A stretch of DNA of 64,000 nucleotides from Progne subis subis (GCA_022316685.1 JAKJHU010000005.1:19260707-19324706); one strand, 5' to 3'; counted from the stretch's first letter, positions 13,492 to 25,834 are shown. A program made the numbers and translations. The notes: generated by a model not told the origin, from the letters alone.

Positions 13492-16400
13492 TTATTGTCT
13501 TTTACCTCACTTTTAATTCTAGCCAATTTTCAGGAATCAGTAATATTTAAACAGCTGACCAATTCTGGAAGCATACATAATTTTCCCTGAAGAGCAAAAA
13601 TCAACTAAATAATTTAAACATTTAAATGTAATGCACCTTCACTGGTAACTTTAGCTTTTACTCTGTGAAAAACAGCTTCAACAGCTATAAATAGAGGCTT
13701 GCTTGTACTAAGATTTCAGATATGCAACAGAATTTTAAAAACTACCTTACCTCTTACTTAAATGTTTTTCTTTATCTGTTTTATTTATAAAATTTGCATT
13801 AAAAATTACTTCTTATATAACAATCTGTGTGTGTACTTACCTACTGAAAGGTAACAAATGAAAACAATTCACATTAGGCTGCCAATTTTAGAGGTCAACA
13901 CCAATACAATTACACCAATTTCAACCCAATATAACAGACTGGAAACTCCAGCTAATCCAACCTTATCCATGACTGATTTGGAAGTGTCTGCCCTTTAAAA
14001 TTTTGGTTCAGGATCTGTCCTATTGTCCAATATACCTTTCTGTGTTTTCTACATGCTTAGGAAACAAAATAGGAGTCTTTCTGTTGAGCCTGACCTAGTG
14101 CCAGAAGGTTGAGCAAAACATTGATGGAGGAAGTGTTCTTGCTTTTATTTCATTGCTGCAGTCACGTTATTATCAGGTAGTAAGGTTGTGTCTACACCTG
14201 GGGTTTTTTAAACCAGAAATTATTTTAGGGGTGTTCAGGTGATTTTCTACACTCCACCACATTCTCCATGTCCTTGAAATCATTCCCCCAGGAAAGTGAC
14301 CTGCTCAGTAAGAAACTTGATCTTACAGGTATCAAATGACCTGAAAAGATCTTTCAGCAGTTTGGTCAGGATAACATTAATAACCCAGCCCACAGGAGAA
14401 TATTATCTATCAAAGCCCATGTAAATTTGATTAATGTGGATTGCAAAGAAACTGACAAACCCCCAACATCGTTCACCAAACAGTAAATGAATTAATTCCA
14501 ACTAATTATGTCTGCAGAACCATGAACTGTCAGGTGGGAAGACTCTTCAACTTCCTTCAAAAAGTTGCAATTCTGTATTTAGCACAACAGAAATGCTGTC
14601 AGCATCTTCTCAGCCTAGAACTGAAGTTACTCAAACATGTAACAGATTTGTTCTACTACCCTCTTTTATTATATCCAAGTAAGCTATCACAGAAGCTACA
14701 TTACCACTGAAGTAACCATTAAAACATATGAAGGAATCTATATGCCAATACATATACACAGTATATGAAAATACACAAGGTAAACTGAAAAATAACTACA
14801 CACATTTCTTTGAAATATTCTAATGAACTTGAATTTGACACATATCTCACAGCTGTGGAAAAGGGAATTTTGATTTAATGTTATCAGCATTTTTATTTGA
14901 AATGCAAGTAACACCTTCTAAATACATACTCGTAAGTCACCTCAGAACCCTAAGCATTTAGGAGGGGCATGCCCTTAGCTGTGCCATCCTGGTAAAGACT
15001 AATGGAATGTTGAGTCAGCAAGTAAGCCAGTACAAGCTGTATATTCCATGCTTAAGGCTGCTAAATAAGTAACACCTTGTACAAGAATTTCCTTCATAAA
15101 ACTGTGCATGGAATATGCCCGTTTCTAAAACTGAGGCTATGTTGTACAAATAACTATAGACCTCTAATTAAGAAAACTACATGATATTGAAACATTAAGC
15201 TTTGAATAAAGAAAAATCTTCAAGATCCTTCATATCTTTCACCCTCTCAGCACAGAGCAGGAGAAAATCCTGGTTTGGATGTGAATGGGATTTCCTTCTT
15301 TTTAAAATTAATTGCCCTGCATATGTCAGCCGTGTAGGCTTGGTAGTCTTCAAAAAATATCAGAAAGTGTCACAATCTATAGCATACTTTTTAGTAGGAA
15401 TACTAGGAATATTTGTTCTAAGGGTAAGTTACTACAGTGAAAAAAGAGTTTTTGCTCTATCCCCACCTTATGGCTAGAAAAAGAATTTTACTATTACAGC
15501 ATACATATTTCTGGATTTATTTTTCCTTTACTGTATGACTCTAACCAGAAAATAATATTTGTATTATGAAACTTTAGATTCTTTTTCAGCAGTCACTCAC
15601 TTCTCCACATAAAATCACGATGAAGCTCTGAGGTGTGAATGTCCTCTAGCACCTATGTTGATTTTCTGACTCAAAACAAGATACAACTTTACATTCCAAT
15701 AGAACAGTGATTATTGGGTCCTGACCCATCAAAGTATACAAGTTCATTTATTTGCGTAGACACCATAAGTAGTTAGGTCCATAGATCTAACCTTCACTGA
15801 CATACCATTTTTAATATTCACACTTTCTAGAAGTTGGAAATATAATAATCAGGTGATTTATACCACTCAGAAAGTATTAAACTTACATGCTCTACAAAAT
15901 CAAAGTACAGTAGCATGAACGCACACTGTGAGTGTGAGCTGGAGTAGGGCATACTCCCCACGAGAAGACTTACTCAGGTTGGCAAACAGCAGACACTCTC
16001 ACTAGTCACTCCATAAGCGAGAAGAAACAAAAATAGCAGCAGCACCACTCTCTTCCCTCACATTCATATGCTGATCAATAAACACTTTTTTCTTCTTTTG
16101 TAGCTTAATCAATCATGATACTACCCTGGCCCAGGGTCTAAAACTAGCCACAAAAAGGTGAAAACCAAGGGCTATCAGAAGTACTTTTTACCAAATTCTA
16201 TTTCTTCATTACTTTACCGCTTTTCATTGATGCTCAGAGTGAAAGGGCAGGGTAGGATGCAAAAGAGAACATGGGGAAAGCTGCTAAGCGGAAAGAACAG
16301 AAAAAAATGAGCGTGCCTCTCATTTTTAGGGCATCCAACCTGCTTTCTGAGGAAATGAGTTTTAATTGTATTGACAGAACATCTATCCTTCCAAAAAGCT

Positions 16401-16604
16401 CTTGAATCTTATGCTTAAAACCAGAGGAAATTCAATATTGAGTCAGTTGTTTCAGAACTATAAATTTCTCAAGGTTTCATCAAAATACTTGACCATCACC
16501 ATGACTCTTCCCTCAAAAATCCTTGCCTTTTTCCTCCTAATGGCAAAGAACCAACACAGGAATTCAAATAACTTCATTAGGTCTTCTACTACAGATCTAA
16601 CAAG

Positions 16605-16644
<40 letters not shown>
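16605..16644. repeat. A40 homopolymer
   Basis: Run of 40 uninterrupted A, the longest homopolymer in the window. No processed pseudogene or LINE was recognised upstream and no target-site duplication is obvious. Confidence 0.95.
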
Positions 16645-16646
<2 letters not shown>

Positions 16647-17902
16647 AGAACTACATGCTCTGATACTTCATCATTAAACAGAGATATGACACAGGATTAA
16701 ACCATTGCTATAGCCTCCATGTTTATATTAATTGCAAGTGTTCATTTAGACAATACTGCTATAAGTTTTAATTTTAAAAATCCAGTAGGGAATACTGCAT
16801 AGAGAAGAGACCCTAGGTAGATACATGAAGGAGAACAGAAGAGCTGCCAGATAGGAATACAATTAACCTTATGGTGAACTTTTAAGAAGATACTAGAAAA
16901 AAACAATAGCATTTTACGTTTCTAAAAGCTTAAGCCCACTTCAGTGTCCTCATTAATTTTCAGTAAGTATTTATCTGAAGTTTAGGAGAGAAATCTGAAT
17001 ACATGCCAAGCTACCCAGGTCTTAGCACCTGCCTGCTCCAGCTGTTAAAAAACATTCACAATGTACTATTAAAGTCCCTCTCCTGTTAAAAAGAGGCATC
17101 TTCTTAACCATGAATACAGGTCAAAACCACTGTACAAAATATTTTAGAAGTACACTGGTAGTTGGTTTCAATCTTTTTTTGCCTTCCTTCCCAACAGAAG
17201 CTGATCATCAATCAATCAATTTACTAGATGAGAATGAGAATATTCCACTAAGCTCAGAGTGGTTCTTGCTCCTAGAAAAATCAAAAAAGAAAAAGCTAAA
17301 GTGGATGTCAACACAAGTTCCAAAACGAGCTATAGCATTCAAACAATTGTACAATGAGGAAGGTATATGATTATACAAGAATCTAAGAAAATATTTCAAG
17401 GAAAATAGAGAGAAAATATTTCTAAGGAAAATTTAGTGTTGCAATAAAATTGTTAAATCAAAGGGTAATTACAAGTAAAAATATATATACCTACTCAGAT
17501 GTTCCGTACTCCTGAGAATGTACTTCAGATTATTAAGTCCACATATCCTCTACACGTGTGTCCTTAGCCTTCTTTGTGGATTCCAAGTGAGTAGTAGAAG
17601 AAAATGCAGAATAAAGAACCTAGTCAACCCTCTCAAGAAGCCGAATGCACTAAGCTCTGTGAGTCAAGTAAAGCAGGAGAATAATCCTCCCCTCCTTTCT
17701 GCATACTGGAACAGGATGATTTTTCAAAGGCTATATAGCATTCTAAAATGTACATGAAATTATAAATACTGGCATTGCTACAGTTTCTTTAGACTACAAA
17801 AAATACTTCTAAAATGCAATTTTTTTGCTGAATTTCTAGAATATACTCGGTAAGGTGTCAAACAAAATTAGACTACTCAATACGTAACACTTTCAAAGAT
17901 TC

Positions 17903-17908
17903 TTTATT
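17903..17908 (-). promoter_or_regulatory. Candidate distal CENPW poly(A) signal
   Basis: The minus strand reads AATAAA here, about 1 kb after the CENPW stop codon, followed downstream by a T/G-rich stretch containing TGTTACG and TTTTGTTTGAC. This makes it a plausible 3' end. No transcript data are available, so the choice between this and the signal at 18001-18006 is open. Confidence 0.45.
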
Positions 17909-18000
17909 TTAAGAATTGCTCACTGTACATATCAAGGATCAGCTACCATATATTCCACAAAACTGCATCATCAGCTCATACTGTAGAATTCATCTATAAC

Positions 18001-18006
18001 TTTATT
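18001..18006 (-). promoter_or_regulatory. Candidate proximal CENPW poly(A) signal
   Basis: The minus strand reads AATAAAGTTATAG about 0.9 kb after the CENPW stop codon. This hexamer could give a shorter 3'UTR than the one at 17903-17908. Confidence 0.4.
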
Positions 18007-18904
18007 AATATATTGATGTTCAAAGTGTTCAGTAAATTATTACAAATATCAGGATAGGAACAGAATATGAACTTAATTTAAGAAGACATTTTTATATAAT
18101 GTACATTTCCAGACTTCTGACAACTTAGCCTGACACTCAAATGAGGGAAGGAAATAGTTCGGTACTCAAGCCAACTTGTCTCTATTATTTTTACAAGATC
18201 TAACTTTGAAAACATCAGCTGTGCCAGATCTTTCCTTTTCCATAACCTGTGCATCTGTCCACACCAACTGAATTACAGACCACCAAGTTGTCTCCTATAC
18301 CACATCAAACAGGTCAGCTTAACAGTTCAGACCATGATTTAAAATAACAACTATGTATTCTTTCCCCAAAACATGGAAGTTATAACCTACTTTTCAAAGT
18401 TATTTTAAAATTATCGAGACATTTATAAATAAACTGAAGACAAGGTATTTAATACACTTGTTTCTACAGTGGTTGTTTTGAAAGCTATAATTTTGTTTAG
18501 CTAGTAAATCTGCTCTGAACTGTGCAATCTATACTGGATTCAGTGAAACTTGTGTTGTTGTTGTTTTTTTTTTAACTACTGTTCCCCTTAAGAAGTTTCA
18601 CACTTTTAATAATAAATGCCACATTGTACCCAAAGGTATAAGCACTCCTCCATCATTATGAAACAAGGTACATCAAAAGACTTAAGTGACAAGTGATACA
18701 CACTTTAAAATTACGCATGAAGTGTATGAAAATATACGTTCTAAGATTTTTTATTTTTTTTAAAGAAACAGCAGGATAGTCAGTCAGGAGATTGAAGTCA
18801 ACAAAACTACATAGTTCCACAAGTGCAAAAGCTGGCTCACAGTATGAGTCAAGTGAGTCACAAAACATTGAAAAATATGCTTTAAAATTCCAATGGTCTG
18901 TTTT

Positions 18905-18931
18905 CTAGCCTCTGCTTTTCTTTAAAATAAC
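18905..18931 (-). CDS. CENPW: CENPW coding exon 3 (residues 69-76 and stop)
   Basis: A short terminal coding exon gives VILKKSRG and TAG. The acceptor is a T10CCTTTGCAG|GTT sequence, an excellent 3' splice site. The basic C-terminus VILKKSRG is the family's conserved end, which confirms the exon although only 27 nt are coding. Confidence 0.95.
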   Translation of the reverse strand, partial: VILKKSRG

Positions 18932-21900
18932 CTGCAAAGGAAAAAAAAAAGTATATTTATCAATACAATTCAGGCAGCAGACTCAAAACACTAGGCTACT
19001 GAGACCAAAGGTTCACCTAGCCAATCTGTTTCCAAGAGCTGTGCTGCCAAGGGTAATGCTCTAGGGAAAATATTAGAAATAAAGCAAAAGGATAGAGAAA
19101 GACTTCAAATTTGAGAGGGTTTTTAAGCAAGAATATTCATAAGCAAGAATTCTATAAAATAAAAGGCTTATTTTGAAAATTAATGCTGAGAGATGGCAAT
19201 AGTGACCTCAAGCTATCAGTAGATTTCTTGAAGTCCTTACCCTGTTGGGCCTAAACAAAAAGAAAAAATAAGACTTGCAATAATACAGCTATTGTGCTCG
19301 ATTTTTGTCTGCAATGCCTTATTTCTTTCTATATCAAGAGCACACATACCTTTGGAAGGACATTTTTTGGTTTGGAGTTTAAATTGAAAAATGAACTTCA
19401 AAGCCCAAGTGGGACTATTTAAGTGTTAAAATTATTAAAATACAGGCAGTTTTTTCCTTTCTTCTCACCTTAAAAAAATAAATGGAGCACAAAAATGTTC
19501 AAGAAGTGTTAAGATTGCATTTTAAAATAAACCATATATGTGTAAGACTCCAACTGCAACATTCACTTGGCTACCCTACATATCCTGTATATATTTCTGT
19601 TACTATAGTAAATAGAAAAGTATCAAACTAAATCTTTCAGCAGATGGAAAAAAAAAATACAGTGAAGATAAACAGAAGCCGCAGGACCAAAATATCAGGT
19701 AACATCGAGTTTTGTCCTCCCAATTTGCTCAGCAGAAGGTGGTTAAAGAGGTAAAATAAAGAGACTGAATTCTTTTGTAACACCAAGGTAAAGCAGACAT
19801 ATCCTAGAGAGTCAAATGAGCTACAAAATACAAAAGTATTTCAGTCATATTTTCAAGGGAGACAAAAGTTGCTTAACACCTTCCCCTTTCCCTTCTTTTG
19901 CATGTACTCAAAACTCATCATGCTCGGCAATGGAGGAAATTTCTTCTTCAGATATTCATACAGCAATTTTTGTTAAGCTGAGCTACCCATATAACAATCC
20001 ACAGTCCAATTCTCCCTTAGTTCTTTCCTTGCCAAATACATCACACAAAGTATGCTTGTTCAAGAAGTATCCACCCACAAGTGCCAGAACCCACTATGAT
20101 CTTATTTCAGACTAAGCAGGTAAGAACTGAAGATATAAGAAAGGTATTTGAACCCCTCTGAACTATTTCTCACTTTTCCATAAAGCTTCACCTTTATCAC
20201 TGAAGTTAAGACAGCATGCTTCCTTGATGTAGTATCAGCTGAAATAAGGATCCTCCAACTTTGGACTGCCTTTCAGGCCATGAAGGCTAGCTGGTAATCA
20301 TTTTGTAGACTTACCCATATATTGAAATTATGACTTTAAACAGGGAATAATCAAGAAAAAATTATATATTTAATAGGGCAAGGAGAGTTTGTTTCTTGGT
20401 AACAGTAAATTATGCCAATGACAGACAAAGAATAAGTGTCTATAGGTTTTGAATTATAAATCAAATATCAACCTTAACATGGAAAGCTTTTGCAAATGCT
20501 GTCATAATACATTTTACATTATACGAAAATAAAAAATACTAAAAGTGTGTTAATACCTTTGCTGCAGATATGGTGTGCTCAGGTTTAATTATTTTACTTT
20601 TGTTCGCAAAAGCATTTGTCCTGGCTTCTTCTGCTAGCCGATGGAGAAACAGTAAGAAACTCAAATGAACCTTTAAAAAAGAGAAAAAAAAAAAAAAAAT
20701 CAAGCTGTTTAAACACAGTTCGGTGTTTTAAAGATTTATTGTTTGCAACAGAAAATTTGCATATTAGACTGCTTCCAAATTCCTGAAAGGTGTTCTCAGA
20801 AAAAAAACTTATCACTCAGTTCAAGCCTCAATAAATTTCCAAGACATTCCCTGCATGCAAGACTCTTGTAAACAGAGTTTAAATTTAGTATACTTAAATC
20901 ATAGAAGTCCTTTAGAAATTATCACGCAAACCACAGCTGATCTAAGAGGAATCAATCTGATTTTTATTAGCAATTTTTAATAATGAAATGTAAACACAAC
21001 TTTCAGAGAACTAGTCTTTTTGCTTACTAGTAAATACAGTCAATTTTCAGTGACTAAAATGGCCAGCCTTTTACAAACAGCAAATTCATCTCTGCCTTAT
21101 CACCAAATGGACTACAGACAAGTTCAAGGACTTCTGCCCCTTTTCAGTGTAAAGGGACATTGACATTAATTTCTCCAGAACCTGGAATTCTCCAGCATCA
21201 GGAGGTTCCATCCATTTCTTCCCAGCTCATCACTTAGCTTTTTTACGTTAAAAGAACTGGTCAGGCAGTATCCTGTTCTGTAAGGAATGCTGTTCTGCTA
21301 ATACAGAGGTAGGAAAGAATTGCAGCAGGCAAGGAAGGAACTGCTCCAGCTTGGACTCAAACTGCCAGCCAATAGCACATTTGTGTAATAATTAGTCAGG
21401 GACCTGTAATAAAAACCTCCAGCATTATATTGACATCCTGTGAACTTTTTAATAATCCATCCTGAAAAACTGATAATTGCACCTTTTGTAAATTATACTT
21501 TCAAACAACATTACCTCTGCTATGTAATGTCTACAAATATATTTTTTCAATCAAGAGATCAGAAAAATATTACTGAAATATATGAAAATTTCATTTGATT
21601 AATAAGGTGATGTATTTATTCTGCCATAGCTTATCTGTAAAGTCTGGAAAAATGTAATGTGGAAAGTTACAAATTAAGAGTTTACAGGAAATACTTTTGC
21701 AGTGGGTTTCAGTACAAAGAATTTGTTTTGAGACATCCTCCTGTCATAAGAACTCTGTTCATATGACAAACAGTCTAGGTGTTTCTTTTAAATATCCTGA
21801 ACTAAATAAAGCCAGAGTGCAATACATAAATTTACATAGTATTTGACATCATTTGGAAGCATCTACTACACAAAAAGCAGATGTTCCTGCAGATTTATTT

Positions 21901-24595
21901 CACAAAATATAAAAACTGCTTTAGAACCAGTCTTCAGTTATTCAAACAGAAATTATCTCCAACAGAATCAAGCAGTGGCACTAAAACAATGTTCAACATT
22001 AGAACTCTCATTATTAAACTTATCAACATGGAGATTAGATTTCTGGGAACAACCTGGAGGAGAAGTGAGACGTGGAACAAAAGCTTCCATACTTGCAAGT
22101 TCTTCTTCTGAGATACCTAAAGGAATTAGTGTTAATTTTAAAATTGCCTTTAAAAACTGCATCTTCTCTCAGAATTGCTGTATCTTTATTTTCCTACTTT
22201 CAGTGTGATCTGTTGGATGTGGAGAAGCTTCCCCTGTACTCCAACAGATTTAAACAGTCACATAACTAAAATCAGAACATTTCACAACAGAGCACTAAGT
22301 TTAATAAATATTCCAGGTCATTCAAGGCAATTGAGAAAGGTTAGTGAAAGGCAGAATGACTGAATACCAGTTATTGACAAGTAACTAAGCAATACCATAT
22401 TGATTTAAAGACATTGCTTTGCTATATATTAAATTACTGCCCTTCTGCATAAAATTTAAAAACAGTTTTGAACTAGCTACTCATGAAAATCACCTTACAA
22501 AACAGAATGGTTATTTTCCAGAAAATAAAGGCTGCGAAATTTTAGGAACATACGTAAAAAAAAAAAATCACAGCACACGGTTTACACAGCAACTTCCACA
22601 CACCTGTTCAACAGAACTGAGGAATAGCAGGGACAACCACTGTAATTTTGTTTTACTGCTGAAACTTCAAAACAATTCTTTGGACTGACATTTCACCTTC
22701 AATGCACACTTATCAATCATTCTATGGTGATTACAAATTAAAGAGACCATTCAGTGCAATTCTTTAAGCTTTTGCTGCAATGGAAACACAAACGTACCCT
22801 TCAAGCATAAAATAAGCAGCTGAGATCCTGCTTTTCTTCTGTAATTGCAAGCTAGAACAAAGCTTGCCTATTTTCTTCTCTGACCATTGGGGAAACACCT
22901 GAATTTCAGAACTAAAATCTTTCTCTCTTATTTTCGAAGAGCCTTGAAAAAACCTGAAACAATATTTGCATCTCTTCACCCAAAGATATTATCATACCCC
23001 TTAAAAAAACAAACAAAACCAAAACCACACAGCTTCCTGAGAAAGGCTGACAAAATTTGATAGCTACACTGCGCAAAGAGATAGGTGTTAACAGTTAGGA
23101 AATAGGTTCTGACAAAGCTTCTGATTTCAAGAAAAGCCTTGATCAAAAGTGAAGAAGAAACCTCTTCCAAGTATTTAACAAAATTATCTGAATTCCTATG
23201 CCTTTCAAATTTGTTAGTTACAATCATGTAAGAAGACATTGGTTTATCGAGTAAAAATAATCACTGAAGGTCAGGGAAAAAAGAAAGCAACGCGATTTTC
23301 TCCTGAGGCAGGCAGACCACTTTACTGGAATGGGCACATACTGCAGTAGATTCAGACATAAAGCAGGGATCAGTCTGGAAGACAGCCTAGAAACTGAACT
23401 AGCACTTTTCTCATAGTTCCCTTCAGAACACATAAGCTCTCTGCTCAAAATGTATGTAGCTCCATCTTGTTAAGACAGCTACTATATAAATTTCTGACAT
23501 ATACAATCTAATTACTCTTACAGTGTTTGAAGAGAGTAACACAGGCACTAGGAAACATATTCTCAGAATTTGTTACGTGTCTTACTACACAATGAACTCA
23601 CCAATCCTTTATTTTTTTTTCTTCCCCTAAAAAAAGCAAAATCTCAGCTGTATTGATTATTTAGCTACAGAAATAAAGAGCTAAAGAGCTATTAGACACA
23701 TGCCTAGCTGAAGAAGATCATGGAGAATTACTACACCTAGATATTCTTGTTTAAAGGTAAAATTAAAAAGTCAAGCCTTGTAACATAAAAAGCTGTGTAA
23801 TTTGACATCACCAGAAAATATAATCTAAGTTTCCATCACATTATTAAAATTTATTTTGATCTCATCCCTTGCGCTGCAATGAACATTTACATAGCCATAT
23901 TTTAAACGGGATCTGAGTGTTGTTTATAAGTTTCAGTGAATTCAATTCACTGACTGTCTTTGCAACTCAGAGAACTTTAGGACAAGGAGATGGGAACCAA
24001 AGGCCAAGATTTGGAGGGATGTCCCACTTACCCCTTTTCAGAGAGCCACACTACTTTGAAGCCAAATTTTCATTACCCTGGAAACATAGACCAACCATTA
24101 CCAAGGTTTAAAAAAAAGAAAGTGTGATTGTGTGCATTTGATTAGTTGACTTGTGCATTGTACTGAGTAAGCTTTGAGTAAAACTGAGCCTGAGTAGAAA
24201 GAGGCCAGGTCCTTAGTCCGTAAAAAAAAAATCCAAAGGCAGCAAAAACATTAGGAAGCGATCATATTTTTATTAGTTCCACTTCCTCACAAAAATATTT
24301 AATGCTTACATTCGAATCTAAGTACTCTCATGCAACTGCCATATTAATTCATTTTAATCTCATATTACTTATTTTAATTTTATATGTTTACATTTAGCTT
24401 CATATATCCAGATACCGACCCTCAAGATGCTTCAAGACACAATTTTTACACACATACGAAACGCGAAGTCAGGGACCATGCTAGTACACAGCATGTGTTA
24501 ATGCTTTAATGCTCTGAGGGCCACATGCATTTGTAAACAAGAGGACATCACAGTCCAGCAAGCCCACTAAGTTATTTCAAAGAGTATATTTTCTG

Positions 24596-24644
<49 letters not shown>

Positions 24645-25574
24645 GCAACTACCACAAGTTGAGGTCAGGTTTCCTTGCTGTGGTCAAATAATTTCTTGGT
24701 GAGACAAACCCTACCTGTGCTGCAAACCCCCCAGAGCGGGTCAGAAGCGATTTAGCTTTGCTGGCCTGTTTTTGCAAACTTGGCTCTTTAATTCCCTACC
24801 TTTTCGGCAGGCGTTTTTACACCATGACCAGAACCCAAACACCTTACTGGATTACTAACAAGACTTGTCATCCCACAGTTTAGGGCAGAGACTACTTAGA
24901 CGGCCTTCTAAAAACATATGAGCTCTCAAGATGCCATAGCAGCTCAGCAACTCATTGATCAGAGCTCAGCTGGCTACCTGTACAGCCGAACTGCTCTACA
25001 CAAACACCTGCATCGCAGCCACATAATCCAAATTGCTACTTCTCGGTGTGTCTACACTAAACTCTTTGAACATCAGTGTGTACATGGAGTGACACAAAAG
25101 CCAAGCATCAGCCCGCCCCTGAATCCCCAAGATCCCTGTCAAAGGCCTACAGTACAGCAAACACCAGCATCGCGGAGAGCGGCAATCTCTGCTCGTCCGT
25201 ATTTTCTCAGACAGACAGACCAATCGTCTGTCCCCCCAGGCTTTGCCTCCCCGCTGCCTGTGGGTCCCTGCAGAAGCACCAGCAGTAACCTCACATCCCG
25301 TCACACGCAAAGTGCTCCCGGGCGCACATGCCAGGACACTGCGGGAGTAAGCGTCCCTGTTGAGGGCCGGCTGCCCCGGGGCCACCAGCGCAGCGGCTAC
25401 CGCCATGGCCAAAACCAGGAGCGCTCCCGGGACTGCTCGGGGCAGCCGCAGCCTCGCCTCTCCCCCGCCCTTCTCCTTCCTCACCAGCAGGTCGGCGTTC
25501 GCCGCCAGGCGTAACTGCGGTTTGTGCTTCTTTATTATTTTCCGCAAAGTGCTGCGGGGCGCCGTGCTCTTCAT
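18905..25574 (-). CDS. CENPW: CENP-W, histone-fold kinetochore protein (three coding exons)
   Basis: The joined coding sequence is 25574-25485, 20670-20557 and 18931-18905 on the minus strand, 76 codons ending in TAG. CENP-W pairs with CENP-T through histone folds. The CENP-T-W-S-X particle binds centromeric DNA inside the constitutive centromere-associated network and helps recruit the outer kinetochore. Visible hallmarks are TLRKIIKKHKPQLRLAAN (residues 9-26), the helix HLSFLLFLHRLAEEARTNAF (32-51), the loop and last helix KIIKPEHTISAAK (56-68), and the end VILKKSRG. Length and sequence agree with the short bird form as I remember it; the mammalian protein has about a dozen more N-terminal residues. 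Both introns are phase 0. No frameshift or premature stop is seen, so the gene looks intact and functional. Confidence 0.96.
18932..20556 (-). other. CENPW: CENPW intron 2
   Basis: Intron of 1,625 bp between GT at 20556-20555 and AG at 18933-18932. It is AT-rich and contains no recognised repeat or nested gene. Confidence 0.85.
20557..20670 (-). CDS. CENPW: CENPW coding exon 2 (residues 31-68)
   Basis: This 114-nt exon encodes VHLSFLLFLHRLAEEARTNA and continues to KIIKPEHTISAAK. This is the long central histone-fold helix, the second loop and the start of the last helix. The acceptor is preceded by an exceptionally long minus-strand pyrimidine tract (T16 plus CTCTTTTTT) before AAAG|GTT. The donor is AAG|GTATTAA. 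Both borders fall between codons. Confidence 0.96.
23933..23953. repeat. 21-bp perfect palindrome in CENPW intron 1
   Basis: TCAGTGAATT, a single C, then AATTCACTGA: two perfect 10-nt inverted arms around one base. Confidence 0.9.
24600..24638. repeat. T39 homopolymer in CENPW intron 1
   Basis: Uninterrupted run of 39 T (A39 in the CENPW sense strand), a highly slippage-prone tract. No retrocopy body is recognised beside it. Confidence 0.95.
25485..25574 (-). CDS. CENPW: CENPW coding exon 1 (residues 1-30)
   Basis: The exon begins at ATG 25574-25572 and encodes 30 codons up to ...AANADLL. It ends at the donor CTGCTG|GTGAGG. The start was chosen by homology because the residues right after it match the N-terminus of bird CENP-W. 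The start context has A at -3 and A at +4, which is adequate. The reading frame stays open upstream of this ATG, so the sequence alone does not exclude an extended N-terminus. The exon lies inside the CpG island. Confidence 0.94.
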
Positions 25575-25607
25575 CCTCCTACTCCTGCTGCTTTCCCTCC
25601 TCTCCTT

Positions 25608-25630
25608 CCTCCTCCTCCTCCTCCTCCTCC
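25608..25630 (-). repeat. (GGA)n tract in CENPW 5'UTR
   Basis: On the minus strand about eight GGA/GAG triplets lie some 35-57 nt upstream of the CENPW ATG, inside a longer purine-only stretch. GGA repeats in RNA and DNA are known to fold into G-quadruplexes. That this tract is transcribed is inferred from its position. Confidence 0.8.
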
Positions 25631-25662
25631 CGCCGCGCGCACCGCCCTCGCTCCCGGCGCCG

Positions 25663-25677
25663 TTCGAATCCGCCGCC
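25663..25677 (-). promoter_or_regulatory. CENPW: CDE-CHR tandem element of CENPW promoter
   Basis: The minus strand reads GGCGG-CGGA-TTCGAA. This is a cell-cycle-dependent element followed, at the canonical 4-nt spacing, by a CHR variant (TTCGAA). It lies about 90 nt upstream of the ATG. Such pairs bind DREAM/MuvB complexes and restrict expression to dividing cells, which fits a kinetochore gene. Function here is inferred from motif and position. Confidence 0.6.
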
Positions 25678-25702
25678 CTAGCGCAGCCGCGCGCGCCCGC
25701 CG

Positions 25703-25710
25703 TGACGCAA
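25703..25710 (-). promoter_or_regulatory. ATF/CRE-like site
   Basis: The minus strand reads TTGCGTCA, a one-base variant of the CRE/ATF octamer, about 130 nt upstream of the CENPW ATG. Confidence 0.4.
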
Positions 25711-25731
25711 CTTCCCAACGGCTGCGCGCGG

Positions 25732-25758
25732 CCCCGCCCCCGCGCCCCGCCCCGCCCC
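25732..25758. promoter_or_regulatory. Tandem GC boxes
   Basis: CCCCGCCC repeats (GGGGCGGGG on the CENPW sense strand) form at least three overlapping Sp1/KLF-type sites within 27 bp. Confidence 0.65.
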
Positions 25759-25826
25759 TCGCGCCGCTGCCGGCCCCGGCGCTTCCCCGGGAGCCGGAGC
25801 CGCGCGTCCCGAGCAGTCCAGGGGCT

Positions 25827-25834
25827 GCGGGAAA
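25827..25834. promoter_or_regulatory. E2F-type site
   Basis: GCGGGAAA matches the E2F consensus TTTSSCGC in reverse complement. It lies about 250 nt upstream of the CENPW ATG, within the CpG island. Confidence 0.5.

Larger units (their letters stand above)
12900..17880. other. Intergenic DNA 3' of CENPW
   Basis: No gene recognised between the CR1 tail at 12.9 kb and the presumed CENPW 3' end. The stretch contains a T-rich block and an A40 tract. Confidence 0.5.
17885..18904 (-). other. CENPW: Putative CENPW 3' untranslated region
   Basis: This is the sequence between the CENPW TAG (18907-18905) and the last candidate AATAAA. It is AT-rich and has no sustained open frame. Its extent is inferred from the poly(A) hexamers only. 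Confidence 0.45.
20671..25484 (-). other. CENPW: CENPW intron 1
   Basis: Intron of 4,814 bp between GT at 25484-25483 and AG at 20672-20671. Its 5' end still lies in the GC-rich promoter-proximal zone; the rest is AT-rich. It holds a T39 tract (24.6 kb) and a 21-bp perfect palindrome (23.9 kb). No nested gene was recognised. Confidence 0.85.

Noticed and set aside
21843..22363. Overlapping plus-strand frames inside CENPW intron 1
   Set aside because: No known similarity and no supporting splice sites; consistent with chance frames in intronic DNA.
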